Positions 44,779 to 54,021 of a stretch of 57,900 nt of DNA are shown here, one piece after another. This DNA comes from Sulfurovum sp. (GTDB taxonomy: Bacteria; Campylobacterota; Campylobacteria; Campylobacterales; Sulfurovaceae). Both the position numbers and the translations under genes were made by a program. Below the pieces are notes generated by a model. That model was not told where the DNA came from and searched no databases. It saw nothing but the letters and a program-made list of their open reading frames with translations. The stretch spans positions 1 to 57,900 of the forward strand of contig JANTHR010000005.1 of NCBI GenBank assembly GCA_024762315.1, given 5' to 3'. How positions within the stretch are numbered: the first letter of the stretch is position 1; each line of letters starts with the position of its first letter.

Positions 44779-44850
44779 TTAGAGTGTAAGCAGCAGCAGG
44801 AGAGAGCTATCTTTAGTAAAAATAATATTAATATTTATGATATTTTTCAT
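44779..44850 (-). CDS. leuL: leuA leader peptide, leucine-rich
   Basis: A 23-codon frame: ATG 44850-44848, stop TAA 44781-44779. It ends SSLLLLLTL, with five consecutive Leu codons (CTC, CTG, CTG, CTG, CTT) and a sixth two codons later, only one codon from the stop. AGGAG (44857-44861) precedes the start by six bases. A promoter lies directly upstream, placing the frame at the very start of the leuA transcript. This is the classical design of a leucine-operon attenuation leader, in which ribosome stalling at Leu codons reports Leu-tRNA shortage. Too short for routine gene callers. Confidence 0.82.
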   Translation of the reverse strand: MKNIININIIFTKDSSLLLLLTL

Positions 44851-44874
44851 AATGGTCTCCTGTTATTTTTTGTA

Positions 44875-44903
44875 AGTATACACTAAATCAAAATAAATTA
44901 CAA
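44875..44903 (-). promoter_or_regulatory. Promoter of the leuL-leuA transcript
   Basis: Minus strand: TTGTAA (44898-44903), 17-base spacer, TATACT (44875-44880). TSS near 44868, only a few bases before the leuL ribosome-binding site. Confidence 0.65.
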
Positions 44904-44905
44904 GA

Positions 44906-44932
44906 GATAAAAATTATCTTTTAATTTTTATC
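44906..44932 (-). terminator. A/T-rich hairpin at the end of pssA
   Basis: GATAAAAATTA (44906-44916) and TAATTTTTATC (44922-44932) form an 11-bp stem that includes the last pssA codons and stop (44914-44916). It is weak thermodynamically for its length because it is almost all A-T. It lies just before the leuA leader promoter and would insulate leuA from upstream read-through. Confidence 0.5.
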
Positions 44933-45630
44933 TTTCTTAAATTCAAATTTCTTAAAGCACGTAGAGGCCCATATAATACATATGCCAAGATAATAAGGGC
45001 AAAGCCCTCTGCTGAAAAAAGATAAAGCAAAGAGGCAGTCAGGACGAGAAATATCATGGTTTTAAAGACCATGGGCTTGTCAAGTTTGATTTTCTTAAAA
45101 GAAGGATAACGAAAATTACTGACCATAAGGATACTTATCCCCAAGGCCAGGAACAATAGAACAATACAGTAATTCTCTAAAGAATATTTATGAAAAAGGA
45201 GTATCCACATAGAAACAAATATAGCAGCTGACGGGATGGGAAGTCCAATAAAGACATTAGGGTCTGTTTTGGCTGTAGAAATGTTAAATCGTGCTAAACG
45301 GATGGCTCCAAAAACAACATAAAGGGCAGAGACCAGAATGCCAAAACGCCCAAATTCGTGCCCTGTGAAAAAGTAAAGCAACATGGCTGGAGCAATACCA
45401 AAAGAGATGATGTCAGCCAGGGAATCGAACTCCACACCGAACCGACTTGTCGTATTGGTCATGCGTGCTACCCTGCCGTCAAGTCCGTCAAAGATAAGTG
45501 CAAGGAGGATAAGCCAGGAAGCAAGTACATAATGACCCTTGCTTCCTTCCACAATACTGATGACACCTATAAATATACTACTTGCAGTAAACAAGTTAGG
45601 TAAAATATAGATAAGATTCGGTTTAGGCAT
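44914..45630 (-). CDS. pssA: CDP-diacylglycerol-serine O-phosphatidyltransferase
   Basis: 238 residues with about seven membrane segments. The CDP-alcohol phosphatidyltransferase motif is clear: DGLDGRVARMTNTTSRFGVEFDS followed by LAD (pattern DG-x2-AR-x8-G-x3-D-x3-D), near residue 49-75. It makes phosphatidylserine, the precursor of phosphatidylethanolamine. It overlaps the ftsH stop by 8 bases, so it is the last gene of the hisH-hisA-prmA-ftsH-pssA operon. Confidence 0.93.
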   Translation of the reverse strand: MPKPNLIYILPNLFTASSIFIGVISIVEGSKGHYVLASWLILLALIFDGLDGRVARMTNTTSRFGVEFDSLADIISFGIAPAMLLYFFTGHEFGRFGILVSALYVVFGAIRLARFNISTAKTDPNVFIGLPIPSAAIFVSMWILLFHKYSLENYCIVLLFLALGISILMVSNFRYPSFKKIKLDKPMVFKTMIFLVLTASLLYLFSAEGFALIILAYVLYGPLRALRNLNLRKIKIKR

Positions 45631-47623
45631 CGTCTGTGTTATCTTCTTGCGAACCGCTGTTTTCTTCAGGTTCTTCTTTGGTTACTTTTTCATCCTTTTC
45701 CACCTTTTTTCTATGTGCCAAACGACTCTTGAGGTGATGTTCTTTTTCGTATGTTTCAATGATCTCTCGTACTTTTTCGCCTTCTATGACTTCAACATCC
45801 AGCAGTACGCTTGCCATGTTCTCAATAGCCTGGTGATACTCATTGAGCGTCTTTTTGACATAGGCATAACGTTCATTTAATGTTTTTTTGATCTCGGCAT
45901 CGATATCTTCAGCCATTTTTTCACTATAATCCGTTGAAGCCATGCCACCTCCAAGGAAGCTGTTCTCGCTTCTCTTAAGTACCATAAGACCTGCAACATC
46001 ACTCATACCATAGACAGAGATCATATCTTTTAAAATAGCTGTAGCACGGTCAAGGTCATTACCGGCACCTGTACTGATCTCACCAATGAAGACCTCTTCT
46101 GCCGCACGACCTCCTAGAAGTACATCGATCTCAGCCATGAGTTCATGTTTTTGTTTCAAGAAACGCTCTTCATCTTCTGGAAGGTGCAATGTATAGCCCA
46201 ATGCACCAAGCCCTCTGGGAATAATAGAGACTTTGGTAACCCGTGTAGCACCTTCACTTAACTCTGCCATAAGTGCATGGCCACTCTCATGATAAGCAAC
46301 AATGCGTTTTTCTGTTTCATTGATCTTGCGATTTTTCTTTTCAAGTCCAACAAATGACCTCTCAATTGCTTCAAGAAGATCAGATTGTTCTATCTCTTTT
46401 TTGTTGAATCTACCTGCAAGCAGGGCAGCTTCATTGATGATATTTGCCAAATCGGCACCAGCCAATCCGGCAGTCTGCTTTGCCACGATTTCAAAGTCGA
46501 CATCTGAAGCAAACTTGACACCTTTTGCATGTACTTTTAAAATGGCAAGACGACCTTCGTAATCAGGCTTATCTACCAGCACCTGTCTGTCAAAACGTCC
46601 GGCCCTGAGTAGCGCAGCATCAAGCGTTTCAGGTCTGTTGGTCGCAGCCAGTACAATGACAGGGGTATCTGTACCAAATCCATCCATTTCTGCAAGAAGC
46701 TGGTTGAGTGTCTGTTCTCTCTCATCGTTCCCACCCATCTGTCCGCCACTTGCTCTGGATTTACCGATAGCATCTATCTCATCGATGAAGATGATGGAAG
46801 GCGCCTCTTTTTTAGCCTGGGCGAAAAGGTCGCGTACACGGCTTGCTCCGACACCTACGAACATCTCAATGAAACTCGAACCACTCACAGAGAAGAACGG
46901 TACAGAAGCTTCACCGGCAACTGCTTTTGCCAAAAGGGTTTTACCGGTACCCGGAGGTCCTACAAGAAGGACACCTTTTGGTATCTTGGCTCCGAGTTCT
47001 ATGTATCGTTCGGGGAATTTAAGAAAATCAACGATCTCTTTAACTTCATCTTTTGCCTCTTCAACCCCCTGTACATCATCAAACTTCGTATCGGGCTTTT
47101 CAGAGTTTATGAGTTTGTCAGCTTTCCCCGCACCCAGGATACCACCGCCCATCCCTTTGGACATCTTTTTAGCCAGGAAGATCCAAATAGCGAAAAAGAT
47201 AAGAATAGGGAGCAACATACTGATAAGTTCAGAGAGGAATCCGTTCCCCATAACCCCTTCATAAGGAATGTTCTTTTCTTCCAAAAGGGGGATGAGTTTC
47301 TCATCGTAGGTAGGCACGTTCTGTGCGATATAACGTATTCTGCGCCCATCTTTTTCACTGATGGCTTCGATGCTTGAAGCAGTAAGTTTGACACTTTTGA
47401 CATTGCCCTCTTTTATCTCTTTTTTGATCTCGGAGTATTTGACCTGTTTGGTCAATGAGACATTCTGAGTGTTGATCATATTCCCCAGCCCCTCTCCTTC
47501 ACCAACAAAGGATTTAAATATCAAAATGATGATAATAGAGAATATCGCAAATGCGAGCAGGGGGTTGTTGTTGAAAAAATTATTGTTTTTATTGTCTTGA
47601 TTGTTATTATCTTGATTAGCCAT
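45623..47623 (-). CDS. ftsH: ATP-dependent membrane zinc metalloprotease FtsH
   Basis: 666 residues from ATG 47623; an in-frame TTG at 47644 is less likely because AAGGAAG sits between it and the ATG. N-terminal membrane segment (about 22-40), periplasmic domain, second segment near 135-155, AAA domain with GPPGTGKT (near 216-224) and SRH, then the protease with HESGH (near 443) and a C-terminal coiled coil with a charged tail. It degrades misassembled membrane proteins and, in E. coli, controls LpxC level. ATG overlaps the prmA end by 8 bases. Confidence 0.97.
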   Translation of the reverse strand: MANQDNNNQDNKNNNFFNNNPLLAFAIFSIIIILIFKSFVGEGEGLGNMINTQNVSLTKQVKYSEIKKEIKEGNVKSVKLTASSIEAISEKDGRRIRYIAQNVPTYDEKLIPLLEEKNIPYEGVMGNGFLSELISMLLPILIFFAIWIFLAKKMSKGMGGGILGAGKADKLINSEKPDTKFDDVQGVEEAKDEVKEIVDFLKFPERYIELGAKIPKGVLLVGPPGTGKTLLAKAVAGEASVPFFSVSGSSFIEMFVGVGASRVRDLFAQAKKEAPSIIFIDEIDAIGKSRASGGQMGGNDEREQTLNQLLAEMDGFGTDTPVIVLAATNRPETLDAALLRAGRFDRQVLVDKPDYEGRLAILKVHAKGVKFASDVDFEIVAKQTAGLAGADLANIINEAALLAGRFNKKEIEQSDLLEAIERSFVGLEKKNRKINETEKRIVAYHESGHALMAELSEGATRVTKVSIIPRGLGALGYTLHLPEDEERFLKQKHELMAEIDVLLGGRAAEEVFIGEISTGAGNDLDRATAILKDMISVYGMSDVAGLMVLKRSENSFLGGGMASTDYSEKMAEDIDAEIKKTLNERYAYVKKTLNEYHQAIENMASVLLDVEVIEGEKVREIIETYEKEHHLKSRLAHRKKVEKDEKVTKEEPEENSGSQEDNTDDA

Positions 47624-48443
47624 GGGCTTCCTTTTTGTAGACAAGTGTTACCCACTCGTCCATAAGTATTCGGTTTTCTAATGTAAGGTCATCGAATGAT
47701 TCTCTGACCAGTTCTTCTTTTTTATCCAAGATACCTGAAAGTATCAAGTATCCGTCTTCTTTAGTTGCAGATTTTAGATCTTTTGCGATAAATCTTAACA
47801 CATCTGCGATAATATTGGCTATGACTACATCATAAGTGCCTTGGGTTTTATCTATAGAGCCTTCCCAGAGTTTATCATAGTTTTCTTCATTGAGTTCAAA
47901 GTTTTCCTTGCAACTCTCAACTGAAAGCGGGTCTGTATCACACAGCTCTACATGCGCGCCCAGTTTTTTACAGGCCAGACCCAAAATACCTGAACCGCAC
48001 CCTACATCTATGATCCTGTCTTCAGGTTTTACATAAGTGCTAACAGCTTTTAGGCATGAAAAAGTGGTTGCATGATGTCCAGAACCAAAAGCAAGGGCCG
48101 GGTCTATTTTTATATTTATCAGATCTTCCTTGGGTTCATACCAACTTGGGAAGATATAAAATTTCCCTGCTTCTATGGGCTGAATGGATTCCTGATAGGT
48201 TTTGATCCAGTCTACATTCTCTTTTTCTTCAAGCGTATAGTCCATTTTTATACTTTCACCAAGTGTACCTGCCAAGGATACAAGAGCATCTTTAACGAAA
48301 GTTAAATCAGATTCACCTCGTACGATGATCCGCCCCTTCCCAAGCTCCACACCTTCACCATAAATATTTAAAATGAAGTCGGCAATGAAGTCTACAAAGT
48401 TGTCATCTAAAGTGATTGTCAATTCGTAATATTTATCTTGCAT
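47616..48443 (-). CDS. prmA: Ribosomal protein L11 methyltransferase
   Basis: 275 residues. Methyltransferase motifs: [14 protein letters not shown] (near residue 112-125), [20 protein letters not shown] (near 140), then [11 protein letters not shown]. It trimethylates ribosomal protein L11. It is shorter at the N-terminus than the E. coli protein (293) but has the L11-binding region. It overlaps both hisA and ftsH. The order prmA-ftsH-pssA is what I recall from Campylobacter, where the N-glycosylation/LOS locus follows. Confidence 0.93.
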   Translation of the reverse strand: MQDKYYELTITLDDNFVDFIADFILNIYGEGVELGKGRIIVRGESDLTFVKDALVSLAGTLGESIKMDYTLEEKENVDWIKTYQESIQPIEAGKFYIFPSWYEPKEDLINIKIDPALAFGSGHHATTFSCLKAVSTYVKPEDRIIDVGCGSGILGLACKKLGAHVELCDTDPLSVESCKENFELNEENYDKLWEGSIDKTQGTYDVVIANIIADVLRFIAKDLKSATKEDGYLILSGILDKKEELVRESFDDLTLENRILMDEWVTLVYKKEAHG

Positions 48444-49146
48444 TGGCTACCCTAAACGCCTCTTCCAGGTCAAGTGTCCCTTCGTAGAAAGCTTTACCGA
48501 CAATGGTACCATCAATCCCTGCTTCAATCAGTGCATTGATGTCTGTCATATCTTTCAATCCTCCAGAAGCAATGGTTTCAAGACCTGAGGCTTCCTGAAT
48601 AGCTTTGGTAAATGCTATGTTCACTCCGGTCATCATTCCGTCGCGTCCTACATCGGTACAGATAATGGCTTCTACACCTGCATTGGCGAATTCTCTGGCA
48701 AGGTCGGTAGCTTTCATGTCTGAAACTTCTCCCCAGCCTTCGACTGCTACCATACCGTCGATCGCATCGATCCCCACCACGATAGGGTATTTGGCTGCCA
48801 TGTCCTTAACGAATTGTGCATCTTTTACGGCAATGGAACCAAGGATCAATCTATCGATCCCAAGTTCCAAATACATTTTAATGGTCTCCTCATCACGAAT
48901 ACCGCCACCTAGTTCCAGCTTGAGATCACAATTCTCACGGATCTTTTTGATCTGCTCCAGGTTTTCAGGTTTCCCGGCAAATGCGCCGTTAAGGTCCACA
49001 AGATGCACCCATTCAGACCCAAGTTCTTCAAATCTTTTGGCAACCTGCCAAGGTTCATCGGAGTAGATCTTTGCAGACTCCATAAGCCCTTTACTGAGTC
49101 TTACGGCTTTGCCGTCTTTAAGATCGATGGCTGGTAAAATTGTCAT
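48433..49146 (-). CDS. hisA: Phosphoribosylformimino-5-aminoimidazole carboxamide ribotide isomerase
   Basis: 237 residues, TIM barrel. [18 protein letters not shown] opens the chain with the catalytic Asp; [12 protein letters not shown] and [16 protein letters not shown] supply the two phosphate-binding loops; the second Asp lies in [11 protein letters not shown]. It catalyses an Amadori rearrangement in histidine synthesis. Its start and ribosome-binding site are part of a perfect 7-bp hairpin (49144-49160). Confidence 0.94.
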   Translation of the reverse strand: MTILPAIDLKDGKAVRLSKGLMESAKIYSDEPWQVAKRFEELGSEWVHLVDLNGAFAGKPENLEQIKKIRENCDLKLELGGGIRDEETIKMYLELGIDRLILGSIAVKDAQFVKDMAAKYPIVVGIDAIDGMVAVEGWGEVSDMKATDLAREFANAGVEAIICTDVGRDGMMTGVNIAFTKAIQEASGLETIASGGLKDMTDINALIEAGIDGTIVGKAFYEGTLDLEEAFRVANAR

Positions 49147-49160
49147 AGGATACTCCTATG
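49144..49160 (-). promoter_or_regulatory. Hairpin covering the hisA ribosome-binding site and start codon
   Basis: CATAGGA (49144-49150), TAC, TCCTATG (49154-49160). Read on the minus strand the 3' arm ends in the hisA ATG and the AGGAG ribosome-binding sequence lies in the 5' arm and loop. A folded RNA would hide both. Confidence 0.5.
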
Positions 49161-49167
49161 GCAAAGA

Positions 49168-49200
49168 GTGTAAAGTGTAGAGTGTAGAGGGTAGAATAGA
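49168..49200 (+). repeat. Heptanucleotide repeat array between hisA and hisH
   Basis: GTGTAAA, GTGTAGA, GTGTAGA, GGGTAGA and a partial ATAGA. The same sequence family as the arrays around the four-helix-bundle gene at 2052-2476, but here in an intergenic gap between histidine genes with no such gene next to it. Confidence 0.8.
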
Positions 49201-49216
49201 GTATTCATTTTAATTC

Positions 49217-49828
49217 CTATAGTTTTGTAAAGTTTTCTATGATCTTAAGGCCATTTTCATGGCTTTTTTCAGGGTGGGGCTGTATGCCGTAGATGTTTCG
49301 GTTCTGTACCGCAGAGACGAACTCATACCCATAGTGGGTTTTTCCTATGGCATAGGTGTCATCACACACCGCATGGAACGAATGTACGAAATAGAGATAG
49401 AACTCTTTGGGAAGCCCCTTAAAGATAGGTGTATCTTTTTGGATAAACAGCTCGTTCCATCCCATATGCGGTACTTTTTGGGGATGGTCAAACTTACTTT
49501 CATCAAATGCTACTACTTTACCCGGCATGAGTCCAAGTCCTTCGGTGTTCCCAAACTCTTCAGAACTTTCAAAAAGCAGTTGCATTCCCAGACAGATGCC
49601 AAGCAGAGGTTTCCCGCTTGCTGCAAATTCTTTCACTGCTTTATCCATACCATTTTCTTTCAAATGTTCCATAGCATCACCAAACGCACCCACACCCGGC
49701 AGGATGAGTTTGTCATATTGGTCCAGTTTGGCAGGGTTGCCTTCCAGCCGGACATCTGCACCTACTTTTTTAAAAGCATTGATGACAGAGGCGAGATTGC
49801 CCATATTGTAATCGACGATTCCTATCAC
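49217..49828 (-). CDS. hisH: Imidazole glycerol phosphate synthase, glutaminase subunit
   Basis: 203 residues, type I glutamine amidotransferase. VDYNMGNLASV at the start, nucleophile Cys in LLGICLGMQLLFE (near residue 78), catalytic His and Glu in IQPHPEKS near the end. It feeds ammonia to HisF. HisF is not in the window. It lies upstream of hisA across the 70-base gap with the heptamer array. It could be the histidine enzyme or, given the nearby sugar genes, an amidotransferase paralog for surface-sugar synthesis; adjacency to hisA favours histidine. Confidence 0.9.
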   Translation of the reverse strand: MIGIVDYNMGNLASVINAFKKVGADVRLEGNPAKLDQYDKLILPGVGAFGDAMEHLKENGMDKAVKEFAASGKPLLGICLGMQLLFESSEEFGNTEGLGLMPGKVVAFDESKFDHPQKVPHMGWNELFIQKDTPIFKGLPKEFYLYFVHSFHAVCDDTYAIGKTHYGYEFVSAVQNRNIYGIQPHPEKSHENGLKIIENFTKL

Positions 49829-49857
49829 GATAATATTCCTTTTGATCTTAATAGAGA

Positions 49858-50985
49858 TTAATTTACTATTGCATTAACATGTTCAATAATATATGTTATT
49901 TCTTCATCACTCAGGTCTGGATAAATAGGCAAAGACAAAGATTTTTCAAATACATCATTGGCGACGGGATATGCATCATTATCATAGTGATACTTGTGTT
50001 TATAATATGAATGTTTATGTATAGGTATGAAATGTACGCTACATCCTATACCTTTGACTTTTAATTGTTCTATGACCTCGTCACGATTATCAATTTTGAT
50101 AACATATAAATGCCAAGAAGTAACTCTGTCATTTTTTATAAAGGGTAAAATGATATTTGGATTATTTTTAAAAGCTTCTGTATATTGCTTTGCAATTCTT
50201 CTTCTTTTTTCTAGTAAAACATCTTGCTTTTTGAGTTGAACCAATCCTATAGATGCATTAATATCGGTTGTATTGTATTTACATCCGTTATCGATTATAT
50301 CATAATGCCATGCTGCCTTCGTTGTATACCTGTCCCATGCATCGCGGCTAATTCCATGGAGTCGATTTACTTTCATATTTTTTGCATAGTCTGAGTTATT
50401 TGTTGTAGCCATGCCTCCTTCACCCGTACTAAGTGTTTTGGTGGCATAGAAACTAAAACAAGTAATATCTGTTTTTTCCAAATTTCCTATGGTCTTGCCT
50501 TTATAAAAGCTTGGTAGAGCATGGGCTGCATCTTCTATTACATTAAGATGGTATTTGTCAGCTATCTCATATATTTCATCCATGTCACATGGTTGTCCGG
50601 CAAAATGTACAGGAATGATAGCTTTTGTTCTAGAAGTGATCAGCATTTCTATTTTAGACGTATCGATGTTGTGTGTATCGGCTTCTATATCACATAATAC
50701 GGGAATGGCATCAAAATATGTAACAACCTCTGCTGTGGCAACAAAAGTGTTGGTAGGAACAATCACTTCATCCCCTCTTTGTAGACCAATGGCTTTGAGT
50801 GCAAGGTGCAATGCTGCTGTTGCACTGTTCACACTTACTGCTTCATGCGAACCAATATACTCCTTAAATTTGTTTTCAAATTCTACTGTTTTGGGTCCCA
50901 TAGTGATCCAGCCGGATTCCATTGCTTCTTTTGCTGCATTTATTTCTTCATCAGTTATATGTGTTTTATGAAATGATATTTGCAT
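49858..50985 (-). CDS. DegT/DnrJ/EryC1/StrS-type PLP sugar aminotransferase
   Basis: 375 residues. VNSATAALHLALKAIG (PLP phosphate site), IEDAAHALPSFYKG, and the Schiff-base Lys in FYATKTLSTGEGGM (near residue 186). The family transaminates nucleotide-linked 4-keto sugars to 4-amino sugars. No dehydratase or acetyltransferase partner is in the window. In Campylobacter the PglE aminotransferase lies in the equivalent place past ftsH-prmA; this may be its counterpart, but ArnB- or perosamine-type specificity is equally possible. Its base composition looks more AT-rich than hisH, marking the edge of the surface-sugar region. Confidence 0.85.
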   Translation of the reverse strand: MQISFHKTHITDEEINAAKEAMESGWITMGPKTVEFENKFKEYIGSHEAVSVNSATAALHLALKAIGLQRGDEVIVPTNTFVATAEVVTYFDAIPVLCDIEADTHNIDTSKIEMLITSRTKAIIPVHFAGQPCDMDEIYEIADKYHLNVIEDAAHALPSFYKGKTIGNLEKTDITCFSFYATKTLSTGEGGMATTNNSDYAKNMKVNRLHGISRDAWDRYTTKAAWHYDIIDNGCKYNTTDINASIGLVQLKKQDVLLEKRRRIAKQYTEAFKNNPNIILPFIKNDRVTSWHLYVIKIDNRDEVIEQLKVKGIGCSVHFIPIHKHSYYKHKYHYDNDAYPVANDVFEKSLSLPIYPDLSDEEITYIIEHVNAIVN

Positions 50986-51144
50986 AGTTGTCTTTCCTAG
51001 ATTTAATGATGAAATATATTGTGTAATTCACTCTTGCAATCACTATTTTGTTTCTTGATACAGCTTATAATTATTGTGATTATAGCAAATTAAATTGAAA
51101 GGTATTATCCTCCTTTAGTCTATTTGGGTAAAATAAGCTTTTAA

Positions 51145-51150
51145 TATAAT
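51145..51150 (+). promoter_or_regulatory. -10 box of the LOS cluster
   Basis: TATAAT with a poor -35 (ATTTGG, 17 bases upstream). It lies 14 bases before ATG 51165, so the leader would be only about 8 bases and carries no clear ribosome-binding sequence. The divergent aminotransferase start is 165 bases away; I see no other clear feature in this gap. Confidence 0.4.
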
Positions 51151-51164
51151 ATACTGGGTTATTG

Positions 51165-52040
51165 ATGAGAGAAAAAGTTGAATACATATTGGTGAAACTG
51201 TTTTTATGGGTTGCAAAAGTTGCACCCGTGTCATCTATGTACAGTTTTTTTAAAATCATGGCCCATTTGTTTTATAAGCTGGATAGTAAACGACGTGAGT
51301 TAACTATTCAAAATCTTAGGAATGCTTATCCTGAAAAAAGTATGGAGGAGATCCAAACACTATCAAAAGATGTCTATACAGAACTTTCCAAAACTGTCAC
51401 GGAGATCCTTCTGATGTTCGTAGATCGATTTGACATTGATACAGCAGTTGTTAATAAAGAAGAAGTAATCAAAAAACTTGAGACATTATGTCAAAACAGT
51501 CCTAAAGGCATCATTGCTATGACTGCACATTTTTCAAACTGGGAACTTTTGGCACATTTTTTAGCAAAACACGGGTTACCTATGCTGGTAATAGGAAGAG
51601 AGGGGAATAACAAGTTGATAGAAGAGAAGATCACCACCCCTTTTCGCCAAAAGTACGGAAATGATAGTGCCTATAAAGACAATGCCATGCTCACCATGGT
51701 AAAACGTCTTAAAAAAGGTGGGAATGTCGGTATATTAATTGATCAGAAGTCAGGGCATTTGAACAGTGTCAAGGTAGATTTCTTTGGGAAAAAAGCAGAG
51801 ACTACGACTTCCATAGCAACGTTGAAAGAGAAGCTTGACCCGTTGGTTATTCCTTTTTTTATAGCCAGGGTTGAGAACGGTAAATATAAGATTATTATTA
51901 AAGAGCCTGTTGAATATTCGGGTAACGGTGATGAAGATAAGTTGAAAAAAATGACGGAACAATATAATCGTGTCATGGAAAATGTGATTAGAAAATATCC
52001 GGAACAATGGTTTTGGTTGCACAACCGGTGGCGACTATGA
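51165..52040 (+). CDS. Lipid A biosynthesis acyltransferase (LpxL/HtrB family)
   Basis: 291 residues from ATG 51165 (an in-frame TTG precedes it by one codon). One N-terminal hydrophobic segment, then the catalytic HX4E motif in AHFSNWELL (near residue 124), GREGNNKLIE, LIDQKSG and the C-terminal WFWLHNRWR typical of the family. It adds a secondary acyl chain to Kdo-lipid A. It heads seven tightly overlapping genes (ATGA overlaps), the LOS core cluster. Corresponds in position to waaM of Campylobacter. Confidence 0.88.
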   Translation: MREKVEYILVKLFLWVAKVAPVSSMYSFFKIMAHLFYKLDSKRRELTIQNLRNAYPEKSMEEIQTLSKDVYTELSKTVTEILLMFVDRFDIDTAVVNKEEVIKKLETLCQNSPKGIIAMTAHFSNWELLAHFLAKHGLPMLVIGREGNNKLIEEKITTPFRQKYGNDSAYKDNAMLTMVKRLKKGGNVGILIDQKSGHLNSVKVDFFGKKAETTTSIATLKEKLDPLVIPFFIARVENGKYKIIIKEPVEYSGNGDEDKLKKMTEQYNRVMENVIRKYPEQWFWLHNRWRL

Positions 52041-52936
52041 GTCGTATACTCATTCTTAATGACGGACGTATGGGACATCTAAATCAATCTGTGGCATTGG
52101 CAAAGTATTTGGAACTGCCGTATGATGTAGTGGAAGTATTGCCTAAATACAGTTGGAGTAAACCGCTTACCTATGTTTTAGATAAATTGGGTGTGAGAAC
52201 CAAACTTCTGTTTCAGGATATTACATTAGCTCATGATGCATATGAAATGGTGGTAGGGACAGGTTCCTGGACTTACTACATGGTCAAAGTACTTGCAGGA
52301 CAATTGGAGGCAAAATCGGTTGCAATGATGTTTCCGCGAGGGTACAGATATGATGATTTTGATATGATCTTTGCGCAGAAGCATGATCATCCGCCAAAGT
52401 TGGCAAATATTAACGAGCTTCCTGCAAATTTCTCCTATGTAGAACCAAAAGGGTTATATGAAGCCAAAAAAAAGTCCATAGGAATCGTTATAGGCGGTAA
52501 TAATAAAATATTTACAATGTCAAAAGAGAAGCTTCAGACTCAACTTGATTTTATTGTAGAACACTATCAAGGATATGAGATCGCTGTTACAACCTCACCG
52601 AGAACCTCTGAAGCAGTAGAGCAATTAGTAGAGTCATATCATTTTGACTATGAGGTGATCTTTTCAAAAAACAGGATCAATCCTATCCCTGATTTTTTGG
52701 AGCACTGTGAGACAGTGTTCATTACAGGGGACAGTACATCTATGATCTCGGAGGCGGTCTCTTATGGTAAAACAAATGTTATTGTTTTACCTTTGGAGAG
52801 CCAAAAAGACAATAAGTTTGAACGTTTTATAAAAGATTTGGAAAAAGAGGGATATTTGCATATTTTTGACGGCACAATAAAAAACACAAACAGAAAAATA
52901 GACTTCAGAGCATATCTTAAAGGTTTGGATCTATGA
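52037..52936 (+). CDS. ELM1/DUF1022 family protein (glycosyltransferase-like fold)
   Basis: 299 residues from ATG 52037; overlaps the previous stop by 4 bases. RILILNDGRMGHLNQSVALAKYL is the family opening, DSTSMISEAVSYGKTNVIVLPL-like sequence (near residue 235) its C-terminal signature. The family is called mitochondrial fission ELM1-like from its plant homolog, but the fold resembles GT-B glycosyltransferases and bacterial members often lie in lipopolysaccharide clusters, as here. A role in LOS assembly is inferred only from position. Confidence 0.82.
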   Translation: MSRILILNDGRMGHLNQSVALAKYLELPYDVVEVLPKYSWSKPLTYVLDKLGVRTKLLFQDITLAHDAYEMVVGTGSWTYYMVKVLAGQLEAKSVAMMFPRGYRYDDFDMIFAQKHDHPPKLANINELPANFSYVEPKGLYEAKKKSIGIVIGGNNKIFTMSKEKLQTQLDFIVEHYQGYEIAVTTSPRTSEAVEQLVESYHFDYEVIFSKNRINPIPDFLEHCETVFITGDSTSMISEAVSYGKTNVIVLPLESQKDNKFERFIKDLEKEGYLHIFDGTIKNTNRKIDFRAYLKGLDL

Positions 52937-54021
52937 AGATCGTGCAGTTATTGCCCGAACTTAATGAAGGTGGTGTGGAACGTGGTACTATGGAGCTGAG
53001 CCGGGAATTGGTAAAATTGGGACATGAGAGTATTGTCATCAGTGCAGGAGGGAAACTTGTCGAGCAGATTGAAGCAGATAGGGGGAGACATATGACCCTT
53101 GATATTTCTTCCAAAAACCCATTTACCGCTTTTTCTAGAATGATCAAACTGCGTAAACTTCTTAAAGGACTCAATCCTGACATTTTACATGCAAGGAGCC
53201 GTGTGCCTGCCTGGCTGACTTACCTGGCAAATAAAAAGCTGCAACTACCTTTTGTGACGACAGTACATGGATTTAACAGTGTAAGCGATTACAGTGCTAT
53301 TATGACCAAAGGTGACAGAGTGATCTGTGTAAGCAGTGCGATCAAGTTATACATTCAGAAGCATTATCATACAGATGAAAAAAAGATCACCGTCATCCCA
53401 AGAGGGATCGATCTCGAAAAGTTTAATCCTGAGAACAGTGATCGTGATTTTATGGATACATTCATACAGGAATATCAGCTAAATGATAAAACAATAGTTA
53501 CTTCTGTGGGCAGGATCACCCAACTAAAAGATCTGGAAACATTTATTCAAGCAATTGCCTTGGTCAAAGAGAAAATACCGAATATTACAGGATTGATAGT
53601 CGGTGGTGTAAGAGAAGATAAACAAAACTATTTTGAATCGTTGAAAACATTGATAAAAGAATTAAAATTAGAAAAACATATTGTTTTTACCGGAAGTCAA
53701 AGTAAAGTAGCTGAGATCTACGCATTAAGTGATGTGGTAGTCAGCAGTTCCAAAAAGCCTGAAAGTTTTGGTAGAAGTGTAGCAGAAGCATTGGCTATGA
53801 ATACACCGGTCGTTGCTACAGAGCATGGAGGGGTTTTGGATATTATCAGAGAAGGGGAAAATGGCTTTTTCTATCCTGTCGGTGATAGTAAAAGATTGGC
53901 TCAACTGATCCGGAAGTGTAATGATTTAAAGTTTGACGGATATGATTACATCGCTGAGAATTTTTCATTAGGACAAATGGTTGAGAAAACGTTGGAAGTC
54001 TATGAAGGCATAGCAAGATGA
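52933..54021 (+). CDS. GT4-family glycosyltransferase
   Basis: 362 residues, GT-B fold. N-terminal LNEGGVERGTMELSREL acceptor-side loop, donor-domain start VTSVGRITQLKDLETFIQA (near residue 190), and the E-x7-E motif in SKKPESFGRSVAEALAMNTPVVAT (near 275-300), which binds the sugar nucleotide. Predicted to add a sugar to the LOS core from the cytoplasmic side. It overlaps both neighbours by 4 bases. Confidence 0.87.
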   Translation: MKIVQLLPELNEGGVERGTMELSRELVKLGHESIVISAGGKLVEQIEADRGRHMTLDISSKNPFTAFSRMIKLRKLLKGLNPDILHARSRVPAWLTYLANKKLQLPFVTTVHGFNSVSDYSAIMTKGDRVICVSSAIKLYIQKHYHTDEKKITVIPRGIDLEKFNPENSDRDFMDTFIQEYQLNDKTIVTSVGRITQLKDLETFIQAIALVKEKIPNITGLIVGGVREDKQNYFESLKTLIKELKLEKHIVFTGSQSKVAEIYALSDVVVSSSKKPESFGRSVAEALAMNTPVVATEHGGVLDIIREGENGFFYPVGDSKRLAQLIRKCNDLKFDGYDYIAENFSLGQMVEKTLEVYEGIAR

